Shown: positions 56,801 through 64,000 of the stretch, in pieces
Layout: every line of letters begins with the position of its first letter
Position numbering within the stretch: the first letter of the stretch is position 1
Assembly: GCF_002843315.1 (NCBI RefSeq)
Contig: NZ_MVDD01000004.1
Span: forward strand, 248,001 to 312,000
DNA length: 64,000 nucleotides
From: Labilibaculum filiforme
Lineage (GTDB): Bacteria; Bacteroidota; Bacteroidia; Bacteroidales; Marinifilaceae
Direction of reading: 5' to 3'
Notes under the pieces: generated by a model
Told to the model about the DNA's origin: nothing
Database searches by the model: none
What the model saw: the letters and a program-made list of their open reading frames with translations, nothing else
Position numbers and translations under genes: made by a program

Positions 56801-57459
56801 GCCATTTGTTCCGCATCAGCAAAAAGAGTTACATTAAGTACTGTTTGTCCTTCATAGACAAATTCCTGAGCAATCATTCCTACAAATGAATAAACTAAGA
56901 TAGCCTTATCTACCTCAAAACCAATAGAGTAATTTCCATCTATATCTGTAGCAGCTCCAACAGTTGTGCCTTTTACAACAACAGAAACACCTGGCAATGG
57001 AATCCCATCGTTATCTGTAACCTTACCCGTAATTATTTTCTTTTTCTGAACTGGAGAGTTTACAGACTCTGTTTTAACAGGCTTTGTAATTTCACGAGGA
57101 AACAGAACAATCATTTTATCCTCAACACGATAATCTAAATTGGTGTTTCGTAACACCTCATAAAGTACTTGATCAAGACTAGCATCATGAAACTCTACGC
57201 TAACAGCCTTCAATTCATTCACATACTCGTAGTCGTAAATAAAATCGTAGCTACACTGTTGTTGTATTTGCTCAAGAACTTCCTCAACACTAGCTTTCTC
57301 CATCCTAAAATTTAAGGATGTTTGCGAAAAAATCTCATTCGCATTAACACTCAAAATTCCTAGCAGAAATAAAAATACACTTAGCTTCATGGTTAGTAGT
57401 ATTTTTCTTAGCGGTGAGAATCTATTCTCACAGCCAACGTAAACACAATTTTTTTTCAT
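53824..57459 (-). CDS. SusC/RagA TonB-linked transporter with STN domain (locus 3)
   Basis: 1211 residues, the longest of the three. Signal peptide ending NANEIFSQ, STN domain (about 50-118), carboxypeptidase-regulatory-like domain (ITGKVTDNDGIPLPGVSVVVKG), plug (DAAAASIWGSQSSNGVIVIT) and a barrel ending VGLNINF. The plug has WGSQSSNG in place of the usual YGSRAANG. The STN domain links it to the FecR protein encoded upstream. It is the importer of the locus with the largest redox gene set. Confidence 0.94.
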   Translation of the reverse strand: MKKNCVYVGCENRFSPLRKILLTMKLSVFLFLLGILSVNANEIFSQTSLNFRMEKASVEEVLEQIQQQCSYDFIYDYEYVNELKAVSVEFHDASLDQVLYEVLRNTNLDYRVEDKMIVLFPREITKPVKTESVNSPVQKKKIITGKVTDNDGIPLPGVSVVVKGTTVGAATDIDGNYSIGFEVDKAILVYSFVGMIAQEFVYEGQTVLNVTLFADAEQMAEVIVTGYQTISKERSTGSYAIVKADDMRSMETSLQSKLEGLTSGVLNSSFGDGNSMASYLPDSDNDNRLIMRGISTMSENSSPLVVIDGFPSSEGLSSVNPNDIEQITFLKDAAAASIWGSQSSNGVIVITTKKGTQSKPKVSYKFTHQYIPKWDLDYLNKASADEMITFLEESFEGAPAAYMNYWAPTELGTLMQDYKNGVITEAVYNAGVAELRARGDNYGQIEDELLEAGAIQQHDLSIQGGTENISYRAAINYMKKSGGYVGNENEKINISMNNDFNINSRLKASLGINFMYEDVDYSPVYAAEPGYSGRSAVVDRITPWEMLKNEDGSYANQSSGYLSAPLGLGGSYPLSHSQSLLDTYGINTFSNILNDIDHSKRGYESYMTRLKASFNYKIIEGLNFNGGVQYEKGSRTDKSYWGKEHRGVAQARTFFAIGGPNGTIAEDKIPEGAIQQINTGDNSSYTIRGTLNYTKELGKHSFTALGGGEISKRYSEYYKTSQFGLDTKTLIEKPMDIASLSGFNFGTLGSYGYSYYFGNYDDFFQLTSTDDRYASYFGNFAYTFDNRYVFNASGRIDNFNLYGGESRFNKKPLWALGAGWNVSNEKFMEEIEWLDHLKFTYTYGSNGNVARGAIPELQISQSIDSYHNGLAGTISSPKNASLKWEETITNNLKLDFGLFNSKLSGSIDFYHRKSKDVLSGKEIDPTHGLTRVTFNNGTIVNKGFEFELGGTVMEKGDFYWGTKFLLSYNHNEVVDINTSTRSQYPEDLLRGLYSAPGKPTNGLYSFQWAGLNEQGHAQAIDQNGEASSSYIDMEGTSMLKFSGTVVPSWVSSFTTQFKYKNYELSALFVGSFGNIMRKDVPEIAIDEVYRPHADISKRWKKPGDENHTNIPKVGTRYTEPALANYLYAYADINVVSADYIKLREVNFIYNFPKKFLSSLSLGSAQAMFQVTNPLKWTKNKDGIDPEAMDMSFGKRQMPIMTSYTVGLNINF

Positions 57460-57472
57460 AAATTTGAAATTG

Positions 57473-57557
57473 GGTTAGACAATCGGTTTAACTTACATTT
57501 ATTGAGTCGTAAGACTCTTATTTTCGGGGAACCTGGTCCGTTCCCCGTTTTTTTTTA
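57473..57557 (+). ncRNA. Predicted antisense small RNA in the fecR-susC gap (locus 3)
   Basis: A -7 box TAAATTTG at 57459-57466 overlaps the susC start codon. CGGGGAA (57525-57531) pairs with TTCCCCG (57541-57547) and is followed by nine T at 57548-57556 and a further T-rich stretch. There is no good -33 box at the expected distance. The layout matches loci 1 and 2. Confidence 0.5.
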
Positions 57558-57605
57558 TTTTTTCATAAGCTCCTTCATTTAAAGGATATTTTTTTCTATT
57601 ATCAG

Positions 57606-58766
57606 TTATTTCTTAGATACTATCATTTCTCTTTTATCTAAATCGATCTGAACTGGTGAAACTTCCTCAATCAGACTAATTAACTTATCAATATTTTCGT
57701 ATCGGTTTATTACACCCGATATTCTTCTTTCTAGCAATGCTTGATCCTTACAATTTACTTCGACACCATACCATCTAGACACTTTTCGAAATACGCTACC
57801 CAAAGGTTCTTTATCAAAAAGGAATTTTCCATCCCGCCAGGCTAAAAATTCCGAAGCATCTACTTCTCGAACCTGAATTTTACTTGTATTTCTATTTAAT
57901 CCTGACTGTTCGCCTGGTGCTAGAATTACATTCTTCTCTCCAAAAGCAAACTTCACTTTTCCTTCTACAAGTGTTGTTTGTATTTCGGCCTCATCGGCAT
58001 AAGCCATAACATTAAACACCGTACCCAACACTTCCACCTCCGAACCATTCGCTAAATGAACAATGAAAGGCCTTTTAGCATCCTTCGCTACTTCAAAACA
58101 AGCTTCTCCTCCAAGCAATTTTAGTTCTCTCTTTCCTTTTCCAAACTCAACAGGATATTCAATACTGGTTTGAGCATTTAACTGCACTTTGGTTCCATCC
58201 GATAAAACCAATGTATATTCTCCTTGAACTGGAGTACTAATTTTATTGTATGCTAATACATCTTCAGTAGCTTCTCCGGCCTGATATACCAAACTATTAT
58301 TTTGGTTACTTGCCAACTTTCCTTTTCCTGTTTTAATTTCCTTTCCCTGAAAATCTTCCAAATAAATGGTTTTCCCATTAGCAAGTTGCAAACTGGCTTT
58401 CGGGCTACCTGCCTCCACCAATACTTCATTTTGACTCCAATAAACTTCGTTAAGCAAATAAGTAGTTGCCAATAAGGGAAGCAAAAATATAGCCGCCCAC
58501 TTCATCACATTTCTCAATCTAAAAATTGGACGTTCTCCTAATTCCGGTATCCGCTTTGTAATTTGGCTCCACTGTTTTTCCTCATTAATCTTCGAATAAA
58601 ATTCCTGCTTTTCCTGAATGCATTTATAATCGGATGCCCTTTTATATGCACTCTCTTCTGCTCTCCCACTTTCTTTCCAAATAGTTAATTGACGAGTTTC
58701 TTCATCCGTTAACTGTCCCACCTTTTCTTTGGAAATTAGCTTTGCAATATCAAATATGTTTTTCAT
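57606..58766 (-). CDS. FecR-family anti-sigma factor (locus 3)
   Basis: 386 residues: cytoplasmic part, membrane segment (about 88-108, VMKWAAIFLLPLLATTYLL), FecR domain (YTLVLSDGTKVQLNAQTSIE, LKLLGGEACFEVAKDAK) and C-terminal DUF4974. It is the anti-sigma partner of the sigma factor encoded 236 bases upstream and senses the STN domain of the SusC downstream. Confidence 0.93.
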   Translation of the reverse strand: MKNIFDIAKLISKEKVGQLTDEETRQLTIWKESGRAEESAYKRASDYKCIQEKQEFYSKINEEKQWSQITKRIPELGERPIFRLRNVMKWAAIFLLPLLATTYLLNEVYWSQNEVLVEAGSPKASLQLANGKTIYLEDFQGKEIKTGKGKLASNQNNSLVYQAGEATEDVLAYNKISTPVQGEYTLVLSDGTKVQLNAQTSIEYPVEFGKGKRELKLLGGEACFEVAKDAKRPFIVHLANGSEVEVLGTVFNVMAYADEAEIQTTLVEGKVKFAFGEKNVILAPGEQSGLNRNTSKIQVREVDASEFLAWRDGKFLFDKEPLGSVFRKVSRWYGVEVNCKDQALLERRISGVINRYENIDKLISLIEEVSPVQIDLDKREMIVSKK

Positions 58767-59002
58767 TTCTTTTGTGTGATTTAATTAAGAGACCCCTAAG
58801 TTTGAAAAGAGTGTTAGTGGAAATGTGTATTTTTTTGAAAAAAAATTAATTTGTGCTAAAACAGAGCGTCTTAAGCAAACAAAATCTCTATAAAACCCGC
58901 AGAATAGAAAAGCCACAGCTTTCCATCCTTAATAAGTTAAGAATTTTCGATGAATAAATTTAATCCTTGTTAAAAGGATGTGTAGAAATGCGAATAGTTC
59001 TT

Positions 59003-59554
59003 TTAAGCATTTAGGTCGAGAAGAATAGCAATAAGATAGACATGCTTACCCAGCTTCTCGCGTAAATCCCTATAAGCATTTAACTTATGCGATTTTATGG
59101 TATTCATTTTTAAGCCCATAATATCGGCTATTTCCTGATTTTTTAAGCCCAACAAACTATACCGAATAATTTGTTGCCTTTGCACAGGTAATTCTGCTAT
59201 GAACTTATACAAGAGTCGAGATACCTCTTCGGACAAAACCTGATCGAGAAAAAACTCCTCCGACTCCAATTTAGGAAGTGTTTCTTCAAGGTATTTGGCT
59301 TTTACCTGCTCGTGCTTAATTGTATTCAAACATCTGTTTCGAACCGCACGATACAAATACACTTTTAAAGCAATCTCGTTTTGATATTCATCTTGCTTTT
59401 CCCAGAGGCTAACAAATACCTCCTGTACCAAATCTTCACTTAAACTAAGATCAGCAACAAAACCATTTGCAAAGCCAACCAATGCCTTAAAATACGAATC
59501 GAACATTTTTCGAAAATTGGATTTTGTAAGACGTATACTTGATGATTTTGTCAT
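59003..59554 (-). CDS. ECF sigma factor (locus 3)
   Basis: 183 residues; region 2 (SEDLVQEVFVSLWEKQDEY) and region 4 (LPVQRQQIIRYSLLGLKNQEIADIMG) are clear, and the C-terminus is hydrophobic (VYLIAILLDLNA). It heads locus 3. Its sequence is close to the locus 2 factor, so the two loci might cross-regulate. Confidence 0.93.
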   Translation of the reverse strand: MTKSSSIRLTKSNFRKMFDSYFKALVGFANGFVADLSLSEDLVQEVFVSLWEKQDEYQNEIALKVYLYRAVRNRCLNTIKHEQVKAKYLEETLPKLESEEFFLDQVLSEEVSRLLYKFIAELPVQRQQIIRYSLLGLKNQEIADIMGLKMNTIKSHKLNAYRDLREKLGKHVYLIAILLDLNA

Positions 59555-59753
59555 TTAACGATGGTTGAGTTTTGGCACTAGCACAATTGGTAAACATCTT
59601 TATTATTATTGTTTTATATGGAGATAAAAACAATACTTGAACCATTTATATATGCTCAAAGTTATTTTTTTTTTTGAAGTTACAAAACACTTCAAGTAGT
59701 GGAAACAAAAATTAATCGATACCGGAATGAAATAAAAAAACAACTATTTCAAT

Positions 59754-60179
59754 TTATGTATAGTGGCGAAAACTATTCAAAAGCATTAGTACCTGATCGG
59801 CAATTCCTGGCAATACTTCCGAATCGTGTTCTTCGTTCATTAGTGCCGAAAATCCACGAATTTTTTCCAAATCTTTTGTCTCCACAACTCTAAAACCCAT
59901 CGACCAATCGGGAAACGATCGCTCGGTAATTGGTTCTGTAAGCAGTTCAATAATATTGGTATGACGAGAATCGTTTTTAACCTGTTTAAAAAGCGTTTGT
60001 AGGGTCTCCTCTTCTCCTTCAATAACCTGAATAAAACTGCCATCCTTATAAAGTAGTAAGCCCGTAATGTTTAACTTTTTATTCTTAGCACGAATTTCAC
60101 GCAAAAAATCGGATAGTTCTTTCTCGGATAAATCTCGATGGGAAATACTTATATATACGATATGAATTAGCTTCGACAT
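59754..60179 (-). CDS. BLUF-domain blue-light photoreceptor, short single-domain type
   Basis: 141 residues. The BLUF core carries the known flavin-site residues in the right spacing: Y9, N33, Q51, W92 and M94 (compare Y21, N45, Q63, W104 and M106 of AppA). ITGLLLY and the FIQVIEGEE segment are typical. There is no output domain, so it must signal through a partner protein. It is flanked by the sigma gene of locus 3 and a TonB-dependent receptor on the same strand, with gaps of about 200 and 107 bases, so it may be its own unit. Confidence 0.92.
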   Translation of the reverse strand: MSKLIHIVYISISHRDLSEKELSDFLREIRAKNKKLNITGLLLYKDGSFIQVIEGEEETLQTLFKQVKNDSRHTNIIELLTEPITERSFPDWSMGFRVVETKDLEKIRGFSALMNEEHDSEVLPGIADQVLMLLNSFRHYT

Positions 60180-60286
60180 TTTAGTTTTTATTTAACGATT
60201 TGTAAGGAATGGACCTCTTGTCTGTTTTATCAAGTTACGCATACTTTCCAATATCATCCTAAACTTTAAGAGTCATTAATTGGAGT

Positions 60287-62632
60287 TTAAAAATCAATTA
60301 CAATACCAATAGTTGGAATCGCTTTTCCATCCTCCTCTTCTAACTGAATCAAATTGCGAGGATCTGCTGTGTTGCCCATATCATCTCGCTGAAGCACGTA
60401 TTCGGGTGACTCGGGTGAATTACGCATTAGGATGTTTTGAATTTCGAAAAACAGATCGAGCGAAAGCTTTTTAAAATTCCACTTCTTGTCAATTCGAACG
60501 TCTAACTGACTAAAAACACCCATTTTTTCGGCTCCTAGTCGATTGTAATCCAACACAATATCCGGATAACGGGACGTAGTTGCCTCGATATTTACGGGAA
60601 CATATGGAGTTTCTCCGGCAAATCGATAACGAGCGCTTAACTCCCAATTTTTATTGAGTTTGTATCCTCCGGTTAAGGAAACCAGATGACGACTGTCCCA
60701 TACCGATGGTAAATATTTGTTTTTATCGAAGCCAGTAAATTCGCTATAGAAAAAGGTATAAGAGAAAATTCCGTAGAAACGATGACTCAACTTCTGCTGA
60801 AACAAAAATTCCACACCATAAGCTCGTCCGTATCCTACCGATTTCACTTCTTCGTTCCCCAAGATATTAAAATCGGCTCCTTTATTGGCCAAGGAAACCT
60901 GATCCTGAACCGAAACAGGATAATCTTTGTATCGCTTGTAAAATCCCTCAACACTTAGGTTCGACGAAGGACCAAGAATTCGCTCGATACCCAATACATA
61001 ATGATCACTTTGCGTATAATCAAGCTTCTTATTTACAAACAAATTGTTTTGCTGAAATCCTAAAATAGTATAGGGCGGTAGCTTAAAGTAACGCCCAACA
61101 CTTGCTTTCACCTTCCAATCGTCGGCAAATTCGTAAGACAAAGCCAATCGTGGCGAAAAAGTAGAAAACAAATCATTGCCTTGAGTAAAACTATCGCCAT
61201 CGGTTCTAAAACCAAAAGAGAAATCGAGTTTCTGATCGAAAAAAGATTTAGTAGCATTTGCGAACATCCCGTACTTCATAAAATCGATTTTCGTATTGTA
61301 TTGAAATCCTTCGTTACTATCTATGGTTTTATTTTCATAATCGCTTCGTTGTGCGTTAAAACCACCCGATAGTCTCCAATCTTTGGCATAATAAGTCAAA
61401 CTATATCGCAATTTAGTTTCCATTTCGCGAGCATCATTTTTAAAGTACAATCCAGTCTGATTTTCATTGTCTGCGTACCTCGAAAAATCATTATCTAACA
61501 AATTATTACTGATGGTGGTTTGCATGAAACCTTTGCCGTTTTTAAACCGATTTTTCCAACTCAAACCGATGGTATTGGTGCGTTGTTCAATAAAAGGAGT
61601 CTGATCTAAAGTCGATTGTTGATCCTCATCAATAGTCCCGGAAGCATCAATGGCAAATTCGTCGATAGAACCTAATCCGATAAGGTGTAAGGTATTGTAT
61701 TTATCTATTTTATGTGTGATTTTGTACTGATAATCCCAATAATCGGGACGAATGGGCAAGCCAATCATTTTAAATAGAAATTGCAGATACGATCGTCTTG
61801 CCGAAATAATGTAACTGGTTTTACTCTCCTTATTTTTTCCTTTCAATAGAGGACCTTCGTGCGTTAAAGCTGCCTCGCTGGCACTTAATCGAAAGTTGGT
61901 GTTGTGTTTTCGGTTGTTTCCCTCGCGTTGCGAAAATTGCAGTACGCCCGAAAGAGGATTATCGTACTGACTGCCAAAAGCAGAGGTGGCCAAACTTACA
62001 TCATCAATAAAGGAAACATTTAAAATGCCAACCGGACCACCCGAACTACCTTGCGTGCTAAAGTGATTGATGTTGGGTATCTCTACACCATCCAAATAGT
62101 AAACCGATTCGTTGGGTGCACCTCCGCGAATAATTAAATCGTTACGAAAACCACCGGGCGAAGGCGAAATACCTGGTAATGACTGAGCAACACGAACTAC
62201 ATCGTTATTCCCACCGGGATAAGTTGCAATTTCGACTGCACTAAGTGTTTGTGTGGAAAGTGGCGTTTCGCGCGGGCGAGTTACTTTATTTTTATTGGAT
62301 ACGATTACCTCGGAAAGGTTTTGTGTTTGTTCTAAAAGTGTAAAGTTATACAGCTGATTTCCGACCGATTTAATTTCAATATTGTAACGGGTTTGTCCAT
62401 CGAAACCCAAATAGCTTACCACCAAATTATAAGTACCCGGTTTTACATTCTCGATTTTATAGTACCCGTTGGTATCGGAAGTAGCTCCATTGGTGGTATT
62501 CTCCAAATATACCGAAGCTCCAATTAAAGGCAGATCGATTTTATCTTTTACGTATCCGGTAATTTCGGTTCTTACTTGCGAGTAGGCCTCAATATTGATT
62601 AAAATCAGGAGAAATATAAGGAGTTTCTTCAT
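60287..62632 (-). CDS. TonB-dependent outer-membrane receptor with carboxypeptidase-regulatory-like domain
   Basis: About 781 residues from the ATG at 62632 (MKKLLIFLLILIN, signal ending EAYSQ); the longer frame to 62662 is unlikely. An N-terminal CarboxypepD_reg-like domain (ITGYVKDKIDLPLIGASVYLE) precedes the plug (LPGISPSPGGFRNDLIIRG, SVYYLDGVEIPN) and a 22-strand-type barrel ending in the segment IGIVIDF. No SusD partner and no STN domain are present. This class often carries metal chelates or small substrates. The ligand cannot be read from the sequence. Confidence 0.9.
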   Translation of the reverse strand: MKKLLIFLLILINIEAYSQVRTEITGYVKDKIDLPLIGASVYLENTTNGATSDTNGYYKIENVKPGTYNLVVSYLGFDGQTRYNIEIKSVGNQLYNFTLLEQTQNLSEVIVSNKNKVTRPRETPLSTQTLSAVEIATYPGGNNDVVRVAQSLPGISPSPGGFRNDLIIRGGAPNESVYYLDGVEIPNINHFSTQGSSGGPVGILNVSFIDDVSLATSAFGSQYDNPLSGVLQFSQREGNNRKHNTNFRLSASEAALTHEGPLLKGKNKESKTSYIISARRSYLQFLFKMIGLPIRPDYWDYQYKITHKIDKYNTLHLIGLGSIDEFAIDASGTIDEDQQSTLDQTPFIEQRTNTIGLSWKNRFKNGKGFMQTTISNNLLDNDFSRYADNENQTGLYFKNDAREMETKLRYSLTYYAKDWRLSGGFNAQRSDYENKTIDSNEGFQYNTKIDFMKYGMFANATKSFFDQKLDFSFGFRTDGDSFTQGNDLFSTFSPRLALSYEFADDWKVKASVGRYFKLPPYTILGFQQNNLFVNKKLDYTQSDHYVLGIERILGPSSNLSVEGFYKRYKDYPVSVQDQVSLANKGADFNILGNEEVKSVGYGRAYGVEFLFQQKLSHRFYGIFSYTFFYSEFTGFDKNKYLPSVWDSRHLVSLTGGYKLNKNWELSARYRFAGETPYVPVNIEATTSRYPDIVLDYNRLGAEKMGVFSQLDVRIDKKWNFKKLSLDLFFEIQNILMRNSPESPEYVLQRDDMGNTADPRNLIQLEEEDGKAIPTIGIVIDF

Positions 62633-62895
62633 TGCAAAAAAGATTTTATTAGTTGTTATCAATGTATAATCCCTAAACAGTTTTGTGCCGTATTTTGTTC
62701 ACAAAAAACACAATTTTCAGTTCAGCTACTAAGCTATTCCGAAGATATAAGTTTTATTAGATTCCTTCTATATTTGAGATGAATTAAAAGTAATGTTTCC
62801 CTTTCGAAACACACAACATAATACTCTTTTCGCTAAAAGGAGCTAATTTCCAAACCAAATTCTTACCTTAGTCCTATTAATAATTACAAAAAATT

Positions 62896-63660
62896 ATGAA
62901 CGAAAATAATGACTTGAACCTTGCGGTTCTGATTGATGCAGATAATATCCCATATGCGAACATTAAAGGAATGCTCGATGAAATTGCCAAACTAGGTACT
63001 CCAAGCATTAAACGCATTTATGGCGACTGGACCAAACCTACTGTTGCTGGGTGGAAACCTGCCTTACTCGAACACGCTATTACTCCCATTCAGCAATACT
63101 CCTACACCACGGGAAAAAATGCTACCGATTCGGCCATGATTATCGACGCCATGGACATTCTGCACGATGGTAAAGTGGATGGTTTTTGTTTGGTATCCAG
63201 CGATAGTGATTTTACTCGTTTGGCAACACGACTTAGAGAATCTAGAATGCTTGTAATTGGCATTGGAGAAAAGAAAACACCTAACCCCTTTATTGTGGCT
63301 TGCGATAAATTTATTTATATCGAAATTATTAGTGGCAAAAAACTTCGAGAAAAGAAGAAAGAAGCAGCCACAAATACTACAACAAGTGCTTCTGAAACAC
63401 CAAAATACGACAAAATTGACAAGCAATTTGTGAACCTACTAAAAAATTCGATTGAAGATATTGCCGACGACGATGGATGGGCTTTTCTGGCAGAACTTGG
63501 TTCGTTAATCAATAAAAAGAAACCCGATTTTGATCCTCGAAACTACGGCTTTTCGAAATTAACTCCTCTAATTAAATCGATGCAACAATATTTCGAAATT
63601 GACCAACGCGATAGTGGCAAACGAAATATTAAACACATTTATGTACGCATTAAAGAGTAA
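62896..63660 (+). CDS. NYN-domain nuclease-like protein with OST-HTH (LOTUS) domain
   Basis: 254 residues, cytoplasmic. The N-terminal NYN domain (LabA/MARF-type, PIN-like fold) keeps its acidic residues: AVLIDADNIPY, ATDSAMIIDAMDIL and LVSSDSDFTRLATRLRE. The C-terminal domain (about 175-253, DDDGWAFLAELGSLINKK, then DFDPRNYGFSKL) is an OST-HTH/LOTUS RNA-binding domain. Together they suggest an RNA-targeting nuclease. It is a single gene with a terminator 22 bases after the stop. Confidence 0.9.
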   Translation: MNENNDLNLAVLIDADNIPYANIKGMLDEIAKLGTPSIKRIYGDWTKPTVAGWKPALLEHAITPIQQYSYTTGKNATDSAMIIDAMDILHDGKVDGFCLVSSDSDFTRLATRLRESRMLVIGIGEKKTPNPFIVACDKFIYIEIISGKKLREKKKEAATNTTTSASETPKYDKIDKQFVNLLKNSIEDIADDDGWAFLAELGSLINKKKPDFDPRNYGFSKLTPLIKSMQQYFEIDQRDSGKRNIKHIYVRIKE

Positions 63661-63682
63661 AAACATAATTAATCCTGAATTG

Positions 63683-63712
63683 CTCCTTTGATACTTTCAA
63701 AGGAGTTTTTTT
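63683..63712 (+). terminator. Terminator of the NYN/OST-HTH gene
   Basis: CTCCTTTGA at 63683-63691 and TCAAAGGAG at 63697-63705 form a perfect nine-base-pair stem with a five-base loop and are followed by seven T. Confidence 0.88.
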
Positions 63713-63760
63713 ATAGACTAGACTTACTTTACAAATAAGCAATCGAAAGGCAAAATTTAT

Positions 63761-64000
63761 TTATTTTCCGATGTGTGATAAACAGCATTGAACCTCGCTC
63801 GAATGAAGTTCCATATATCCCATTTCAGGCACTAATTTTTGCCCGTCGAGTATAATCCATTTTAAAAAATCGTGTAATTCGTTTGTGGCAGGTTTTTCCG
63901 ATGCAACAAATCGTAACGGTCTATTTAATGTACACGGATATTTCCCTAACCACATTGCTCGTTGCAATCTTTCAAAAGATTCATAAAAATTTTCCTTTAG
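63761..64000 (-). CDS. PstS-like phosphate-binding protein, C-terminal part (cut by window edge)
   Basis: The frame is open from the right edge and ends at 63761, giving 79 residues. The segment LGKYPCTLNRPLRFVA, followed by ELHDFLKWIILDGQKLVPEMGYMEL, resembles the C-terminus of PstS-family periplasmic substrate-binding proteins (YPLSRPLY pattern, then FIDF-x-GQ pattern). The rest of the gene and any pst transport genes lie outside the window. An unusual extra tail with two adjacent Cys (VQCCLSHIGK) follows the usual end. Confidence 0.7.
   Translation of the reverse strand, partial: LKENFYESFERLQRAMWLGKYPCTLNRPLRFVASEKPATNELHDFLKWIILDGQKLVPEMGYMELHSSEVQCCLSHIGK

Noticed and set aside
1722-59554. 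Interpretation of loci 1-3 as polysaccharide utilization loci
   Set aside because: SusCD is present, but I found no glycoside hydrolase, polysaccharide lyase, sulfatase or carbohydrate esterase in any of them.
1-64000. tRNA, rRNA or insertion sequences
   Set aside because: I saw no tRNA-like cloverleaf, rRNA segment or transposase-like frame in the window.

Overview
The window is AT-rich chromosomal DNA from a Bacteroidota bacterium. The evidence is three SusC/SusD pairs, each with an adjacent ECF sigma factor and FecR-type anti-sigma factor, STN domains on the SusC proteins, DUF4369/TlpA-type secreted thioredoxins, and TAnnTTTG promoter boxes. A full corrinoid methyl-transfer cluster suggests an anaerobic or facultative lifestyle. 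I would guess a marine Marinilabiliales-like member of the Bacteroidia, but the sequence alone does not prove it.

Layout. (1) 1-1700: the 5' end of an ECF sigma gene, a compact GC-rich inverted-repeat element, and a gene of unknown function. (2) 1722-15790, minus strand, locus 1: sigma, fecR, susC, susD, a DUF4843 lipoprotein, a PKD-like lipoprotein, two tandem pairs of a secreted ThuA-like protein plus a DsbD-N-like protein, and a small thioredoxin. (3) 16261-17650: a thioredoxin-less DUF4369 lipoprotein and another DsbD-N-like protein. (4) 18090-27518: a corrinoid methyltransferase system (RACo-like activator, MetH-activation-like protein, CobW GTPase, MtaA-like methyltransferase fused to a thioredoxin domain, corrinoid protein, second URO-D-family methyltransferase), led by a galactokinase-like GHMP kinase and a divergent AraC-type regulator. 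(5) 27743-38731, locus 2: sigma, fecR, susC, susD, two TlpA-family proteins and a thioredoxin with a helical C-terminal region. (6) 39281-59554, locus 3: sigma, fecR, susC, susD, a ThuA-like/DsbD-N fusion, and eight further secreted proteins, seven thioredoxin-type and one ThuA-like. (7) 59754-64000: a BLUF photoreceptor, a TonB-dependent receptor, a NYN/OST-HTH protein and the 3' end of a PstS-like gene.

How the genes may work together. Loci 1-3 have the regulatory and transport parts of a nutrient-uptake system (cell-surface signalling through sigma/FecR/STN-SusC, and a SusCD pump) but no glycoside hydrolase, lyase, sulfatase or peptidase. In their place they encode 11 exported proteins with a WCxxC active site, four DsbD-N-like domains (counting the one at 17177-17650) and four copies of a large Cys/His-containing ThuA-like protein. 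I infer an envelope redox system coupled to TonB-dependent import, with an unknown ligand that probably carries a thiol, disulfide or metal. This is the best candidate for an undescribed system. The second candidate is the corrinoid cluster headed by a galactokinase-like enzyme with an altered sugar-binding motif. It could remove methyl groups from O-methylated sugars.

Regulation. All three fecR-susC gaps hold a plus-strand TAnnTTTG box next to the susC start, followed by a hairpin with a T-run. That is the arrangement expected for cis-antisense small RNAs of the DonS kind known from Bacteroides. Each locus also has a hairpin between the uptake genes and the downstream redox genes.
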